Shown piece by piece: positions 1 to 5,699 of a stretch of DNA of 9,000 nucleotides; positions within the stretch are counted from its first letter, which is position 1; each line of letters begins with the position of its first letter. Made by a program: the position numbers and the translations under genes. Source of the DNA: CAMDWQ01 sp964543965 (GTDB lineage Bacteria > Omnitrophota > Gorgyraeia > 2-02-FULL-51-18); contig CAZJAX010000086.1 of NCBI GenBank assembly GCA_964543965.1, positions 1-9,000 of the forward strand. Direction: 5' to 3'. The notes beneath the pieces are model-generated. The model had not been told where the DNA came from and did no database searches. It saw nothing but the letters and a program-made list of their open reading frames with translations.

Positions 1-1102
1 CCTCATCGGCATGCTGTTCCTGGCGTCGGCATCCGACTTCCTTTTATTTTTCATCGCGCTGGAGATCTTGAGCGTTTCGCTATATATCATGACCGCTTAT
101 CTGAAGGATCAAAGCCGCTCCATCGAGGCAGGCTTCAAATACATCGTACTCGGCGCGCTCTCGACAGCCGTGTTCCTGTACGGTCTAAGCTTCATCTACG
201 GCGCCACCGGGAGCACGTCCTACCTTGAGATCCGTGAGCGCCTGGCGGCGATGCCGGCAGTGCCGGTCACGTTCGTGTTCGGGATGATCCTGGTGATCGC
301 ATCTTTGGGCTTCAAGATCGGCGCCGTGCCGTTCCACTTGTGGGTTCCGGACGTCTACGAAGGCGCACCGGCTCCGGTCACCTCGTTTTTAGCGACAGGT
401 TCCAAAGCGGCAGGCTTCGCCGCTCTTCTGCGCCTCGTGACCGAAGTGTTCCCTGCATGCGCGCCGCAATTCACTCTCATCTTCGCGGTCATGGCGGCGC
501 TCACCATCGTCTACGGCAATCTCGGCGCCATCCCGCAGACCAACATCAAACGTCTGATGGGCTACTCAAGCATAGGGCACGCAGGCTATCTTCTGATAGG
601 CCTGGCGGCCTATTCTTCGTCGGGCGATGAAGCGGTCCTGTTCTATCTTTTCAGCTATCTCTTCAGCGTTACCGGTGCATTCCTCGTGATCGTGGCGATC
701 TCACGGACCGTGAAAAGCGACGAGATCAAAGACTATGCAGGCCTCGGGCAGAGGTCGCCTGTGCTGGCGGCCGGCATGCTGATCGCGCTCCTGTCTCTGG
801 CGGGCGTGCCTCCGCTGTCGGGATTTTTCGCAAAGTTCTACCTTCTTTGGGCGGGCGTGAAATCAGGTCTTCTGTGGCTGGTCGTCATCGGCATCATCAA
901 CGTCGTGACGTCGCTTTATTATTATCTCAAGATCGTAAAGGTCGTCTATCTTGAGAAGCCTGCGAATGCAGAGCCGATGAACGTGACAGGCGCGGAGAAA
1001 GCGTTTCAATACGCAGTGACGGCAGCCATCCTCTTTCTCGGAATTTATCCCGGTCCGCTCCTGGGTCTGATCAAAACGGCGTGTGCGCCGCTGATCTCCT
1101 AA
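1..1102 (+). CDS. nuoN: NADH-quinone oxidoreductase subunit N, 5'-partial
   Basis: This is a membrane subunit of respiratory complex I, one of the antiporter-like proton channels next to NuoM and NuoL. The gene is cut by the left edge. The frame is open from base 2 (L-I-G-M-L-F), so the ATG at base 11 is internal; 366 residues are visible of a family length near 480-500. Counting from the codon at base 2, the charged residues expected of a proton channel are present: E21 in a membrane helix (FFIALEILS), K105 and H112 in GFKIGAVPFH, K135 in ATGSKAAGF, and K310 in YYYLKIVK. NIKRLMGYSSIGHAGY is also a typical signature of this family. Nearly the whole protein is hydrophobic helices. NuoN is usually encoded last in nuo operons, and no other nuo gene follows here. 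The subunits NuoL, M and N are paralogous, but the motif set and the short C-terminus favour NuoN. It ends with TAA, 3 bp from the stop of the convergent channel gene. Confidence 0.93.
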   Translation, partial: LIGMLFLASASDFLLFFIALEILSVSLYIMTAYLKDQSRSIEAGFKYIVLGALSTAVFLYGLSFIYGATGSTSYLEIRERLAAMPAVPVTFVFGMILVIASLGFKIGAVPFHLWVPDVYEGAPAPVTSFLATGSKAAGFAALLRLVTEVFPACAPQFTLIFAVMAALTIVYGNLGAIPQTNIKRLMGYSSIGHAGYLLIGLAAYSSSGDEAVLFYLFSYLFSVTGAFLVIVAISRTVKSDEIKDYAGLGQRSPVLAAGMLIALLSLAGVPPLSGFFAKFYLLWAGVKSGLLWLVVIGIINVVTSLYYYLKIVKVVYLEKPANAEPMNVTGAEKAFQYAVTAAILFLGIYPGPLLGLIKTACAPLIS

Positions 1103-1105
1103 GGG

Positions 1106-2176
1106 CTACTTCTTAAACAGCGTCTGAAGCTCCGACGCCGCTTCCTTCGAAAGATCCAGCGTACGCACCGGATACGGGATCACGATACCCTCTTTTTGAA
1201 AGCGGGCATGTATTTTTTTGATGAAATCATGGATCACTTGGGGGCTGTCCGAGATCTCTTTAGAGTGCATCGCAACGGTAAAATTGACGCTCGAATCGCC
1301 GAACTCTTGAAAACGCACGGCCGGTTCGAACTCGGGCGCACCGCCCTGCGTAGTTTTAAGCACATCGCGCGCGACATCCAGCACGACCCTCTCCACGCGC
1401 TCAAGGTCTGTGCCGTACTGGACGCCCATCTTAAGGGTCGTCATGACCTCACGCGTAGGAAGGTGATAGTTGGTGATGACGCTGCCGATGAGCTTCGAGT
1501 TGGGAATAATGACGGTGTTTTCGGCTCTCGTGCGGAGCTTGGTGCTCCTCCAGCCGACATCTGTCACGTAGCCCTCGTCACCGGTCTCGAGCCGCACGAA
1601 GTCTCCCGCCTGCACCGGCTTGTCGACGGCTACATAAAGCCCGGCGAAAAAATTCGAAAGCGTGTCCTGAAGAGCCAAGGCGACGGCCAGGGATCCGATA
1701 CCCAGAGATGCGAGAATCGGCGTGATCGAGATGCCGAGAAGATCGAGGAAGATCAAAAGACCCAGACCGAGAATAAATCCGCGCGAGATCCCCTTCACCA
1801 GACCCGGCGAAACACGGCCGAAAAATTTCTTGTAGGCGTTCTGGTCGACTAAAGCCTGTGCCAGCCGGTCCAGAAGCACGACCAGGGAAAAGATTAATGC
1901 ACCTTGAAGCGCCGTCTGAGTAAAGTGTTCCATCTTCTCCGGAAGCGGCAGAAGATTGGCTAGAAGCATGAGGCCTGAGACCCAGATCAGAAGATTGACC
2001 GGAAAAGAAAGAGCCCGCAGCACACCGTCCCAGGAAGTATTGCGGCTGCGGACCCAGCGGCGGATACGGAAGAAAACCACGCGCTTTACCAGCCAAAAGG
2101 CGCAGACCCATACGGCGAAGACGGCCGGCGCGTGCATAAATGGAGGGATCAGGGTTCTTACGCTCTCGGGTATCAT
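1106..2176 (-). CDS. MscS-family small-conductance mechanosensitive channel
   Basis: This is an inner-membrane channel that should open under membrane tension and release solutes during hypo-osmotic shock. It has 356 residues, longer than E. coli MscS (about 286) because of extra N-terminal helices. Hydrophobic segments are seen near residues 17-38, 54-76, 86-106 and 133-150. The pore-lining helix runs from about 154 to 182 and contains the Gly/Ala-rich GIGSLAVALALQDTLSNFFAG. The beta domain follows (about 186-245, with DKPVQAGDFV, VGWRSTKLRT and VIIPNSKL), then the cytoplasmic alpha/beta vestibule, ending near the typical IPYPVRTL. The ATG at 2174-2176 has no SD sequence: the eight bases before it are AAACCTCC. 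A promoter-like pair sits immediately upstream and points to a leaderless mRNA. The next ATG (residue 14) also lacks an SD, so the longer start is kept. The stop lies 3 bp from the nuoN stop. The substrate and gating threshold cannot be read from sequence. Confidence 0.93.
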   Translation of the reverse strand: MIPESVRTLIPPFMHAPAVFAVWVCAFWLVKRVVFFRIRRWVRSRNTSWDGVLRALSFPVNLLIWVSGLMLLANLLPLPEKMEHFTQTALQGALIFSLVVLLDRLAQALVDQNAYKKFFGRVSPGLVKGISRGFILGLGLLIFLDLLGISITPILASLGIGSLAVALALQDTLSNFFAGLYVAVDKPVQAGDFVRLETGDEGYVTDVGWRSTKLRTRAENTVIIPNSKLIGSVITNYHLPTREVMTTLKMGVQYGTDLERVERVVLDVARDVLKTTQGGAPEFEPAVRFQEFGDSSVNFTVAMHSKEISDSPQVIHDFIKKIHARFQKEGIVIPYPVRTLDLSKEAASELQTLFKK

Positions 2177-2184
2177 GGAGGTTT

Positions 2185-2213
2185 ATTAAAACAAAAAAAC
2201 TGTGCGGAGGCAA
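2185..2213 (-). promoter_or_regulatory. putative leaderless promoter of the mscS-like gene
   Basis: On the minus strand, TTGCCT (2213-2208, 4/6 to the -35 consensus) is followed by a 17-bp spacer and TTTAAT (2190-2185, 5/6 to the -10 consensus). Eight bases then separate the -10 from the ATG, so transcription would start at or within a base or two of the start codon. This agrees with the absence of any SD. The spacer contains a run of seven T. The call is by eye only, and the AT-rich setting raises the chance of coincidence. Confidence 0.45.
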
Positions 2214-2221
2214 GCTCTCCG
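2193..2221 (-). terminator. weak terminator-like hairpin after the single-domain receiver gene
   Basis: Reading on the minus strand after the receiver gene's tandem TAG TAG stops, a 5-bp stem CGGAG/CTCCG (2221-2217 with 2209-2205, 7-nt loop) is followed by CACAG and then seven T, G and four T. The stem is short and 5 nt away from the T run, so termination is probably partial if it occurs. It overlaps the putative promoter of the downstream channel gene, which suits a boundary between transcription units. Confidence 0.35.
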
Positions 2222-2233
2222 GGCGGGGACCTA

Positions 2234-2605
2234 CTACCTGAGGATATTCTTTGCGACGACCTTCAGCAGGTCGTCGGCGAGAAATGGTTTTTTGAGGAAA
2301 TCCGAAGCGCCCGCATCTTTGGCGCGGCTCAAGGTCTCATCATCGAGGGAGCCCGAGACGAGCACGATCGGGATGTTCTTTGTATTCGGTTTATGCCGGA
2401 GCGCATTACAGTACCAGACTCCCGAAAAAAGAGGCATGCGGTTGTCCAGCAAGATCAGATCGATGTGGTGCTGGTTCGTTTTTTCGACCGCACGAGCGCC
2501 GTTTTCAGCGGTCAATACGGTGTAGTCCTCCGCGGTAAGCATCTTCTCTATCATCTCAACGGTATCTTTGTCATCGTCTACGACAAGGATCTTTTTGCCT
2601 TTCAT
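2234..2605 (-). CDS. single-domain response regulator (CheY-like receiver)
   Basis: A 123-residue protein made of one receiver domain with no output domain. The acidic pocket is D10-D12 (ILVVDDDKD), the phosphoacceptor is D54 in LILLDNRMP, the switch Ser is S84 (VLVSGS), and the conserved Lys is K106 in FLKKPF. All catalytic residues are present, so it should accept phosphate from a histidine kinase and act by protein contact, either as a phosphorelay intermediate or as a CheY-type effector. The ATG lies one base after the stop of the receiver-GGDEF-EAL gene. A strong SD (GGGGGAGG, about 10 nt upstream) sits inside the end of that gene, so the two are cotranscribed and probably translationally coupled. 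The likely phosphodonor is the PAS kinase encoded upstream, but this is inferred from position only. The motility switch, or any other target, is unknown. Confidence 0.95.
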   Translation of the reverse strand: MKGKKILVVDDDKDTVEMIEKMLTAEDYTVLTAENGARAVEKTNQHHIDLILLDNRMPLFSGVWYCNALRHKPNTKNIPIVLVSGSLDDETLSRAKDAGASDFLKKPFLADDLLKVVAKNILR

Positions 2606-2606
2606 T

Positions 2607-4283
2607 TTACTGCGGCCTCCCCCAATAATAACCCTGCCCGAACGGCACGCCGATCTGCCTGAGGGTCACCGCGTCTTCTTCGCACTCGATGCCTTCCGCC
2701 ACGAGCACGGCTCCGAGCGAGTCAGAGACCTTCATCAATTTCTTCAAAGATTTCTGAAAAAGCGTGTTTTGAGAAATGTTATTGACCCACTTTTTATCGA
2801 TCTTCACGATATCCGGCTCCAGAAGGATCAGACTTTCCAGACAGCTCCGTCCGAACCCCACATCGTCGATGGCGATGCGAATACCGATCTTCTTCAGACA
2901 CCGTACCGCCTCGATCAGATACGAAGGATCGCCGATGATCTGCTGTTCACTGATCTCGACGCAATACTTCGAATAGTTGAGCACCTTTTCGAACGCCTGT
3001 ATGAATGTGCGTGACGGGATGTCTATCATCGTGGACGGGAACACGTTGATATGCTGAGTGACATTGTCCGGAAGGTCGCCGCCAGCCCGTACGCAGTTTT
3101 TCAGGCAGTGCCGGTCCACGAGCGTCAGGATGTTGTTCTCCTGGCAGGCGCGGAAGAAATCGTCAGGCATCTCGAGGCCTTTCACGGAAAACCGGCTCAG
3201 GAACTCATAGCCGATCTCCGTGTTGTTGTCCAGGCAAAGAATAGGCTGGCGCACGACACGGTAGTCGTCGGAGCTTTTAAGCGCTTCCAGAATACTCGTA
3301 AAGCTGTCCTTCTCCTCGTTAGATGCTCGGTCGTCGTCGTATGACACCCGGTTCTTGCCGCTGTGCTTGCTCTTATGGAGCACGTGATGGGTTCGCGCGA
3401 TCAGTTCGTCCACCGCCACGACGTCCGGAGTCACGACGATCATGCCCAGGCTGGCTGTAATGTTGAACTTGGATTCGAACGAATGCGACACCGGAGAGCC
3501 TGAGATGGCACGCCTGATCTTCGCTGCCACGAGCATGCCTTCGGCGAAGCGCGTCTGCGGCATGATGACCATAAACTCGTCCCCGCCGATACGCGCCACA
3601 TAGTCGCATGATCGGACGCACTCATAGATCTTTCTCGAGATCTCTTTCAACGCGACGTCTCCCACCGCATGTCCGAGGGTATCGTTGATCACTTTGAAAT
3701 TATCCAGATCCAGGATGAGCGCCAGGAGATCCGTGCCGGTGCGCTGTACCTTCTCGATCTCCCTTGAAAGCACGTCCTGAAGACCTCGGCGGTTGAGGAG
3801 GTTGGTGAGCGGATCCAGAAGCGCGAGTTTTTCGAGCTGGGAATTGACGGTTTTCAGTTCCTGCGTGAGCCTTTCGTGCTCACGGCGTATTTTATGCCGT
3901 TCGATCGCATAGAGAATAGTGCGCCTGAAAAGCTGGTGATCGGTCGCGCCCTTGACCAGATAATCCTGCGCGCCGAGAGCGATGACTTCGATCGCATGAT
4001 CCGGACTGTCGAGAGATGTGAGGACCACGATAGGGATCTCGCTGATCTGATTTTGAAGAAGCGTCAGCGTCTCGACGCCTCGGCTTCCCGGCAAGCCCAG
4101 ATCCAGGACGATGACGTCCGCGGGGGTCTGCTGCAGCGACTGCACCGCATAATCCAGGGTTGGCGCAGTCCTCAGAGAAAAATGAGGGCCGTTCCCGTTC
4201 TTCGAAAGCAGTATTTTTTCGAATAACATCACATCGTCCGGATTATCCTCGATCAAAAGGATATGGATATTATGAGTACGCAT
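2607..4283 (-). CDS. response regulator with GGDEF and EAL domains (c-di-GMP turnover)
   Basis: A 558-residue cytoplasmic protein. The N-terminal receiver (about 1-125) has acidic pocket E12/D13, phosphoacceptor D61 (VIVLDLGLPGSRG), T89 and K111. A charged coiled-coil-like linker (about 126-155) follows. The GGDEF domain (about 156-316) carries GGDEF at 233-237 and an RxxD inhibitory site (RSCD, 224-227) exactly five residues before it, so it should be an active diguanylate cyclase with product feedback. The C-terminal EAL domain (about 330-558) reads EFL in place of EAL (E360-L362). It keeps the other metal and catalytic positions: N413, E443/E446, D473/D474, K494, E530/E533 and Q550. Loop 6 reads DDVGFG rather than the usual DDFGTG. 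It could therefore be a bifunctional cyclase/phosphodiesterase switched by phosphorylation, though which activity dominates cannot be read. The start is fixed at or below 4283 because an in-frame TAA directly precedes the ATG; the SD is weak (GGACGG). Confidence 0.94.
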   Translation of the reverse strand: MRTHNIHILLIEDNPDDVMLFEKILLSKNGNGPHFSLRTAPTLDYAVQSLQQTPADVIVLDLGLPGSRGVETLTLLQNQISEIPIVVLTSLDSPDHAIEVIALGAQDYLVKGATDHQLFRRTILYAIERHKIRREHERLTQELKTVNSQLEKLALLDPLTNLLNRRGLQDVLSREIEKVQRTGTDLLALILDLDNFKVINDTLGHAVGDVALKEISRKIYECVRSCDYVARIGGDEFMVIMPQTRFAEGMLVAAKIRRAISGSPVSHSFESKFNITASLGMIVVTPDVVAVDELIARTHHVLHKSKHSGKNRVSYDDDRASNEEKDSFTSILEALKSSDDYRVVRQPILCLDNNTEIGYEFLSRFSVKGLEMPDDFFRACQENNILTLVDRHCLKNCVRAGGDLPDNVTQHINVFPSTMIDIPSRTFIQAFEKVLNYSKYCVEISEQQIIGDPSYLIEAVRCLKKIGIRIAIDDVGFGRSCLESLILLEPDIVKIDKKWVNNISQNTLFQKSLKKLMKVSDSLGAVLVAEGIECEEDAVTLRQIGVPFGQGYYWGRPQ

Positions 4284-4403
4284 TTAGCGCCGTCCGGAAT
4301 ACTTTCGGAGAGGTAGGAGGGCTAGGCCGGGAAAAGCGGACCCCAGAAATAAAAAAAGTGAGCGAGGAAACGAAAAGCGGTTCCCGTAAACGGGCACGCC
4401 GTT

Positions 4404-4419
4404 GATATCGAACGATATC
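4404..4419. promoter_or_regulatory. perfect 16-bp dyad, possible operator
   Basis: GATATCG-AA-CGATATC is a perfect inverted repeat with 7-bp arms and a 2-bp centre, the form expected of a dimeric regulator site. It lies just downstream of the candidate -10 box, a position typical of repression. The hexamer CGATAT recurs 32 bp away, at 4445-4450 inside a second dyad, about three helical turns apart. The binding protein is unknown. Confidence 0.4.
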
Positions 4420-4436
4420 CAGCAAGTCATGAATAA

Positions 4437-4442
4437 ATTATA
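4437..4442 (-). promoter_or_regulatory. candidate -10 box for the receiver-GGDEF-EAL gene
   Basis: A perfect TATAAT occurs on the minus strand here, inside GGGTATAATTTATTC. No good -35 is found at 16-18 bp, so it would depend on an activator or be a chance match. A start about 7 nt downstream would give a leader of roughly 145 nt before the ATG at 4283, and would place the 16-bp dyad at 4404-4419 just inside the transcript. Confidence 0.35.
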
Positions 4443-4553
4443 CCCGATATGATCGGTGAATATAAGTGCTGCTTATCAAATATATTTAAATATTCTAACC
4501 TATTTAAATACATATACTTATAGTATAAATAATACTCAATAAAACTGACTATT

Positions 4554-5642
4554 TTAATGCCTAGGGAAAAGAATGGAGAATGTGGAGCCCTGATCAGGAT
4601 GGGTCTGAACGCTGATCTTTCCGCCGTGATAGGCTACGATCTTCTGGCAAATAGCCAGACCCACGCCGCTTCCGTCGTACTGCTCACGGCTGTGAAGGCG
4701 CTCGAATGGCCGAAAAATCTTTTCCGAAAACTTAGGGTCAAAACCGATGCCCTGATCCGAGACTGTGATCTCCCAAAACGCGTTCCCCGCCTGCCTGATC
4801 TCGATGAGTATGGACGGCGGCTGATCCGCTTTTTTGAACTTTATCGCGTTTGATATCAAGTTCTGGAAAAGTTGGTGCAGCTGGGATTCGTCGCCCTGGA
4901 CTGCAGGAAGCGGATCGACTTTGATGCGCGCGTCCGATTGGCGGATCAAAAGCTCCAGATCCTCCATGACGCGCGCGACGACGGCGTTGAGCGCCACCGG
5001 ATGGAACAACTCAGCACGCTTGATGACCTTTGAAAAACGCAGCAGATCGTCGATGAGCTGGCTCATCCGGCCCGCGCCTTCCTGGATCTTCTGGAGATAT
5101 TTCTTTCCGTCTTCGGTGAGATCCTGCTTAGAAGCGCTTTTTAGGAGCTCCGCGAAACCGACGATGCGCTGAAGAGGCTCCCTGAGGTCATGCGCGGCGA
5201 CATAGGCGAAAAATTCGAGATGCTCTCTCTCGGCCTCAGAGCGCGCGAGCTCGGCGGTCTGCTTGATCACGGTCTCGTTGGAGATCTTTTGTTCGGTGAT
5301 ATCGCGGATCACGCCTACGATGAACTGATTCTTATTGCTGTCTACAAAAAGGTTCTTTTTTGTGACGATCGTGTGCACTATCCTGTTAGCGTCTGTGAAA
5401 TTCTCTTCGTTGAGATTCTCGCGTCCGGTACGGAAGACCGCCTCGTCTTTTTCCCAGAAAACATCGGCTTCCTTCTTGGGAAAAAAATCGTAATCAGACT
5501 TGCCGATGAGCTCTTCGCGGGTATGCCCGATAAATTTGCAGCAGGCGTCGTTCAGGAGAACCCAGCAGTGCTTGCGGTCCTTGACGAAGATCGGATCCGC
5601 GACGGCGTTGATGATGCTTTCGAGAGTTTCTTTAGAATACAA
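4554..5642 (-). CDS. soluble PAS-domain sensor histidine kinase (TTG start)
   Basis: A 362-residue histidine kinase with no membrane segment, so it should sense a cytoplasmic signal or a partner. A PAS domain (about 5-118, ending GVIRDITEQK) is followed by a short coiled-coil linker and the dimerisation domain. The phosphoacceptor is H151 in AAHDLREPL, the version common in phytochrome-type and related soluble kinases. The ATP-binding domain has its N box at N265 (NLISNAIKF), its G1 box at D296 (DQGIGFD) and its G2 box GSGVGLAIC at about 324-332, all intact. The start is TTG at 5642: an in-frame TAA lies nine codons upstream, with no ATG or GTG between them. The only SD candidate is GGGGGG, 8 nt upstream, inside a stem-loop. 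The gene begins 57 bp after nrdA. The two receiver proteins downstream are the natural partners by position. PAS residues C26, C34 and C35 are noticeable, but no cofactor motif is recognised. Confidence 0.93.
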   Translation of the reverse strand: MYSKETLESIINAVADPIFVKDRKHCWVLLNDACCKFIGHTREELIGKSDYDFFPKKEADVFWEKDEAVFRTGRENLNEENFTDANRIVHTIVTKKNLFVDSNKNQFIVGVIRDITEQKISNETVIKQTAELARSEAEREHLEFFAYVAAHDLREPLQRIVGFAELLKSASKQDLTEDGKKYLQKIQEGAGRMSQLIDDLLRFSKVIKRAELFHPVALNAVVARVMEDLELLIRQSDARIKVDPLPAVQGDESQLHQLFQNLISNAIKFKKADQPPSILIEIRQAGNAFWEITVSDQGIGFDPKFSEKIFRPFERLHSREQYDGSGVGLAICQKIVAYHGGKISVQTHPDQGSTFSILFPRH

Positions 5643-5650
5643 AAGGAAGA

Positions 5651-5689
5651 CCCCCCGAGAACTAGATTACCGCATCAGCCCTCGGGGGG
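5651..5689 (-). terminator. stem-loop after nrdA, terminator or translational control of the kinase gene
   Basis: A perfect 9-bp stem (CTCGGGGGG at 5681-5689 with CCCCCCGAG at 5651-5659, + strand) encloses a 21-nt loop. On the minus strand it begins about 10 nt after the nrdA stop and is followed by TCTTCCTTTTG, a T-rich but broken tract, so it may be the intrinsic terminator of nrdBA. Its 3' arm is also the only SD candidate for the TTG start of the kinase gene. A shorter competing hairpin, GCCC-CCCGA-GGGC (5690-5678), would use the 5' arm and free the SD. Confidence 0.6.
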
Positions 5690-5692
5690 CAA
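5664..5692 (-). promoter_or_regulatory. weak candidate promoter of the kinase gene
   Basis: On the minus strand, TTGCCC (5692-5687, 4/6 to the -35 consensus), a 17-bp spacer and TAATCT (5669-5664, 3/6 to the -10 consensus) occur within the post-nrdA stem-loop. A transcript starting here would lack the 5' arm of the hairpin and leave the kinase SD open. The match is poor and the call is tentative. Confidence 0.2.
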
Positions 5693-5699
5693 ATAAATC

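Larger units (their letters stand above)
4284..4553. promoter_or_regulatory. 270-bp intergenic regulatory region with dyad cluster
   Basis: This gap lies between the kinase stop and the receiver-GGDEF-EAL start, and no coding region is apparent in it. The half next to the kinase (about 4430-4553) is very AT-rich. It holds several dyads: CCGAT-ATG-ATCGG (4444-4456), ATAAG-TGCTG-CTTAT (4462-4476), ATATTTAAATAT (4482-4493), TATTTAAATA (4501-4510) and TATACT-TAT-AGTATA (4513-4527). The half next to the GGDEF-EAL gene has higher GC and contains a short hairpin, CCCG-TAAA-CGGG (4383-4394), and a direct repeat GAAAAGCGG at 4331-4339 and 4372-4380. Simple AT-rich palindromes arise easily by chance, so only the stronger ones deserve weight. 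No T-tract terminator for the kinase gene is obvious. Confidence 0.5.

Noticed and set aside
1578..2213. 211-codon open frame on the minus strand overlapping the mscS-like gene in another frame, and the 218-codon + frame at 1196-1852
   Set aside because: Both lie over the clear MscS frame, which has membrane helices and family motifs. The alternative frames are rich in Arg/Ser/Pro or charged residues without recognisable domains.
4331..4380. Direct repeat GAAAAGCGG (two copies, 41 bp apart) as an iteron or repeat array
   Set aside because: Only two 9-bp copies are present, with no third unit or regular spacing, which is compatible with chance.
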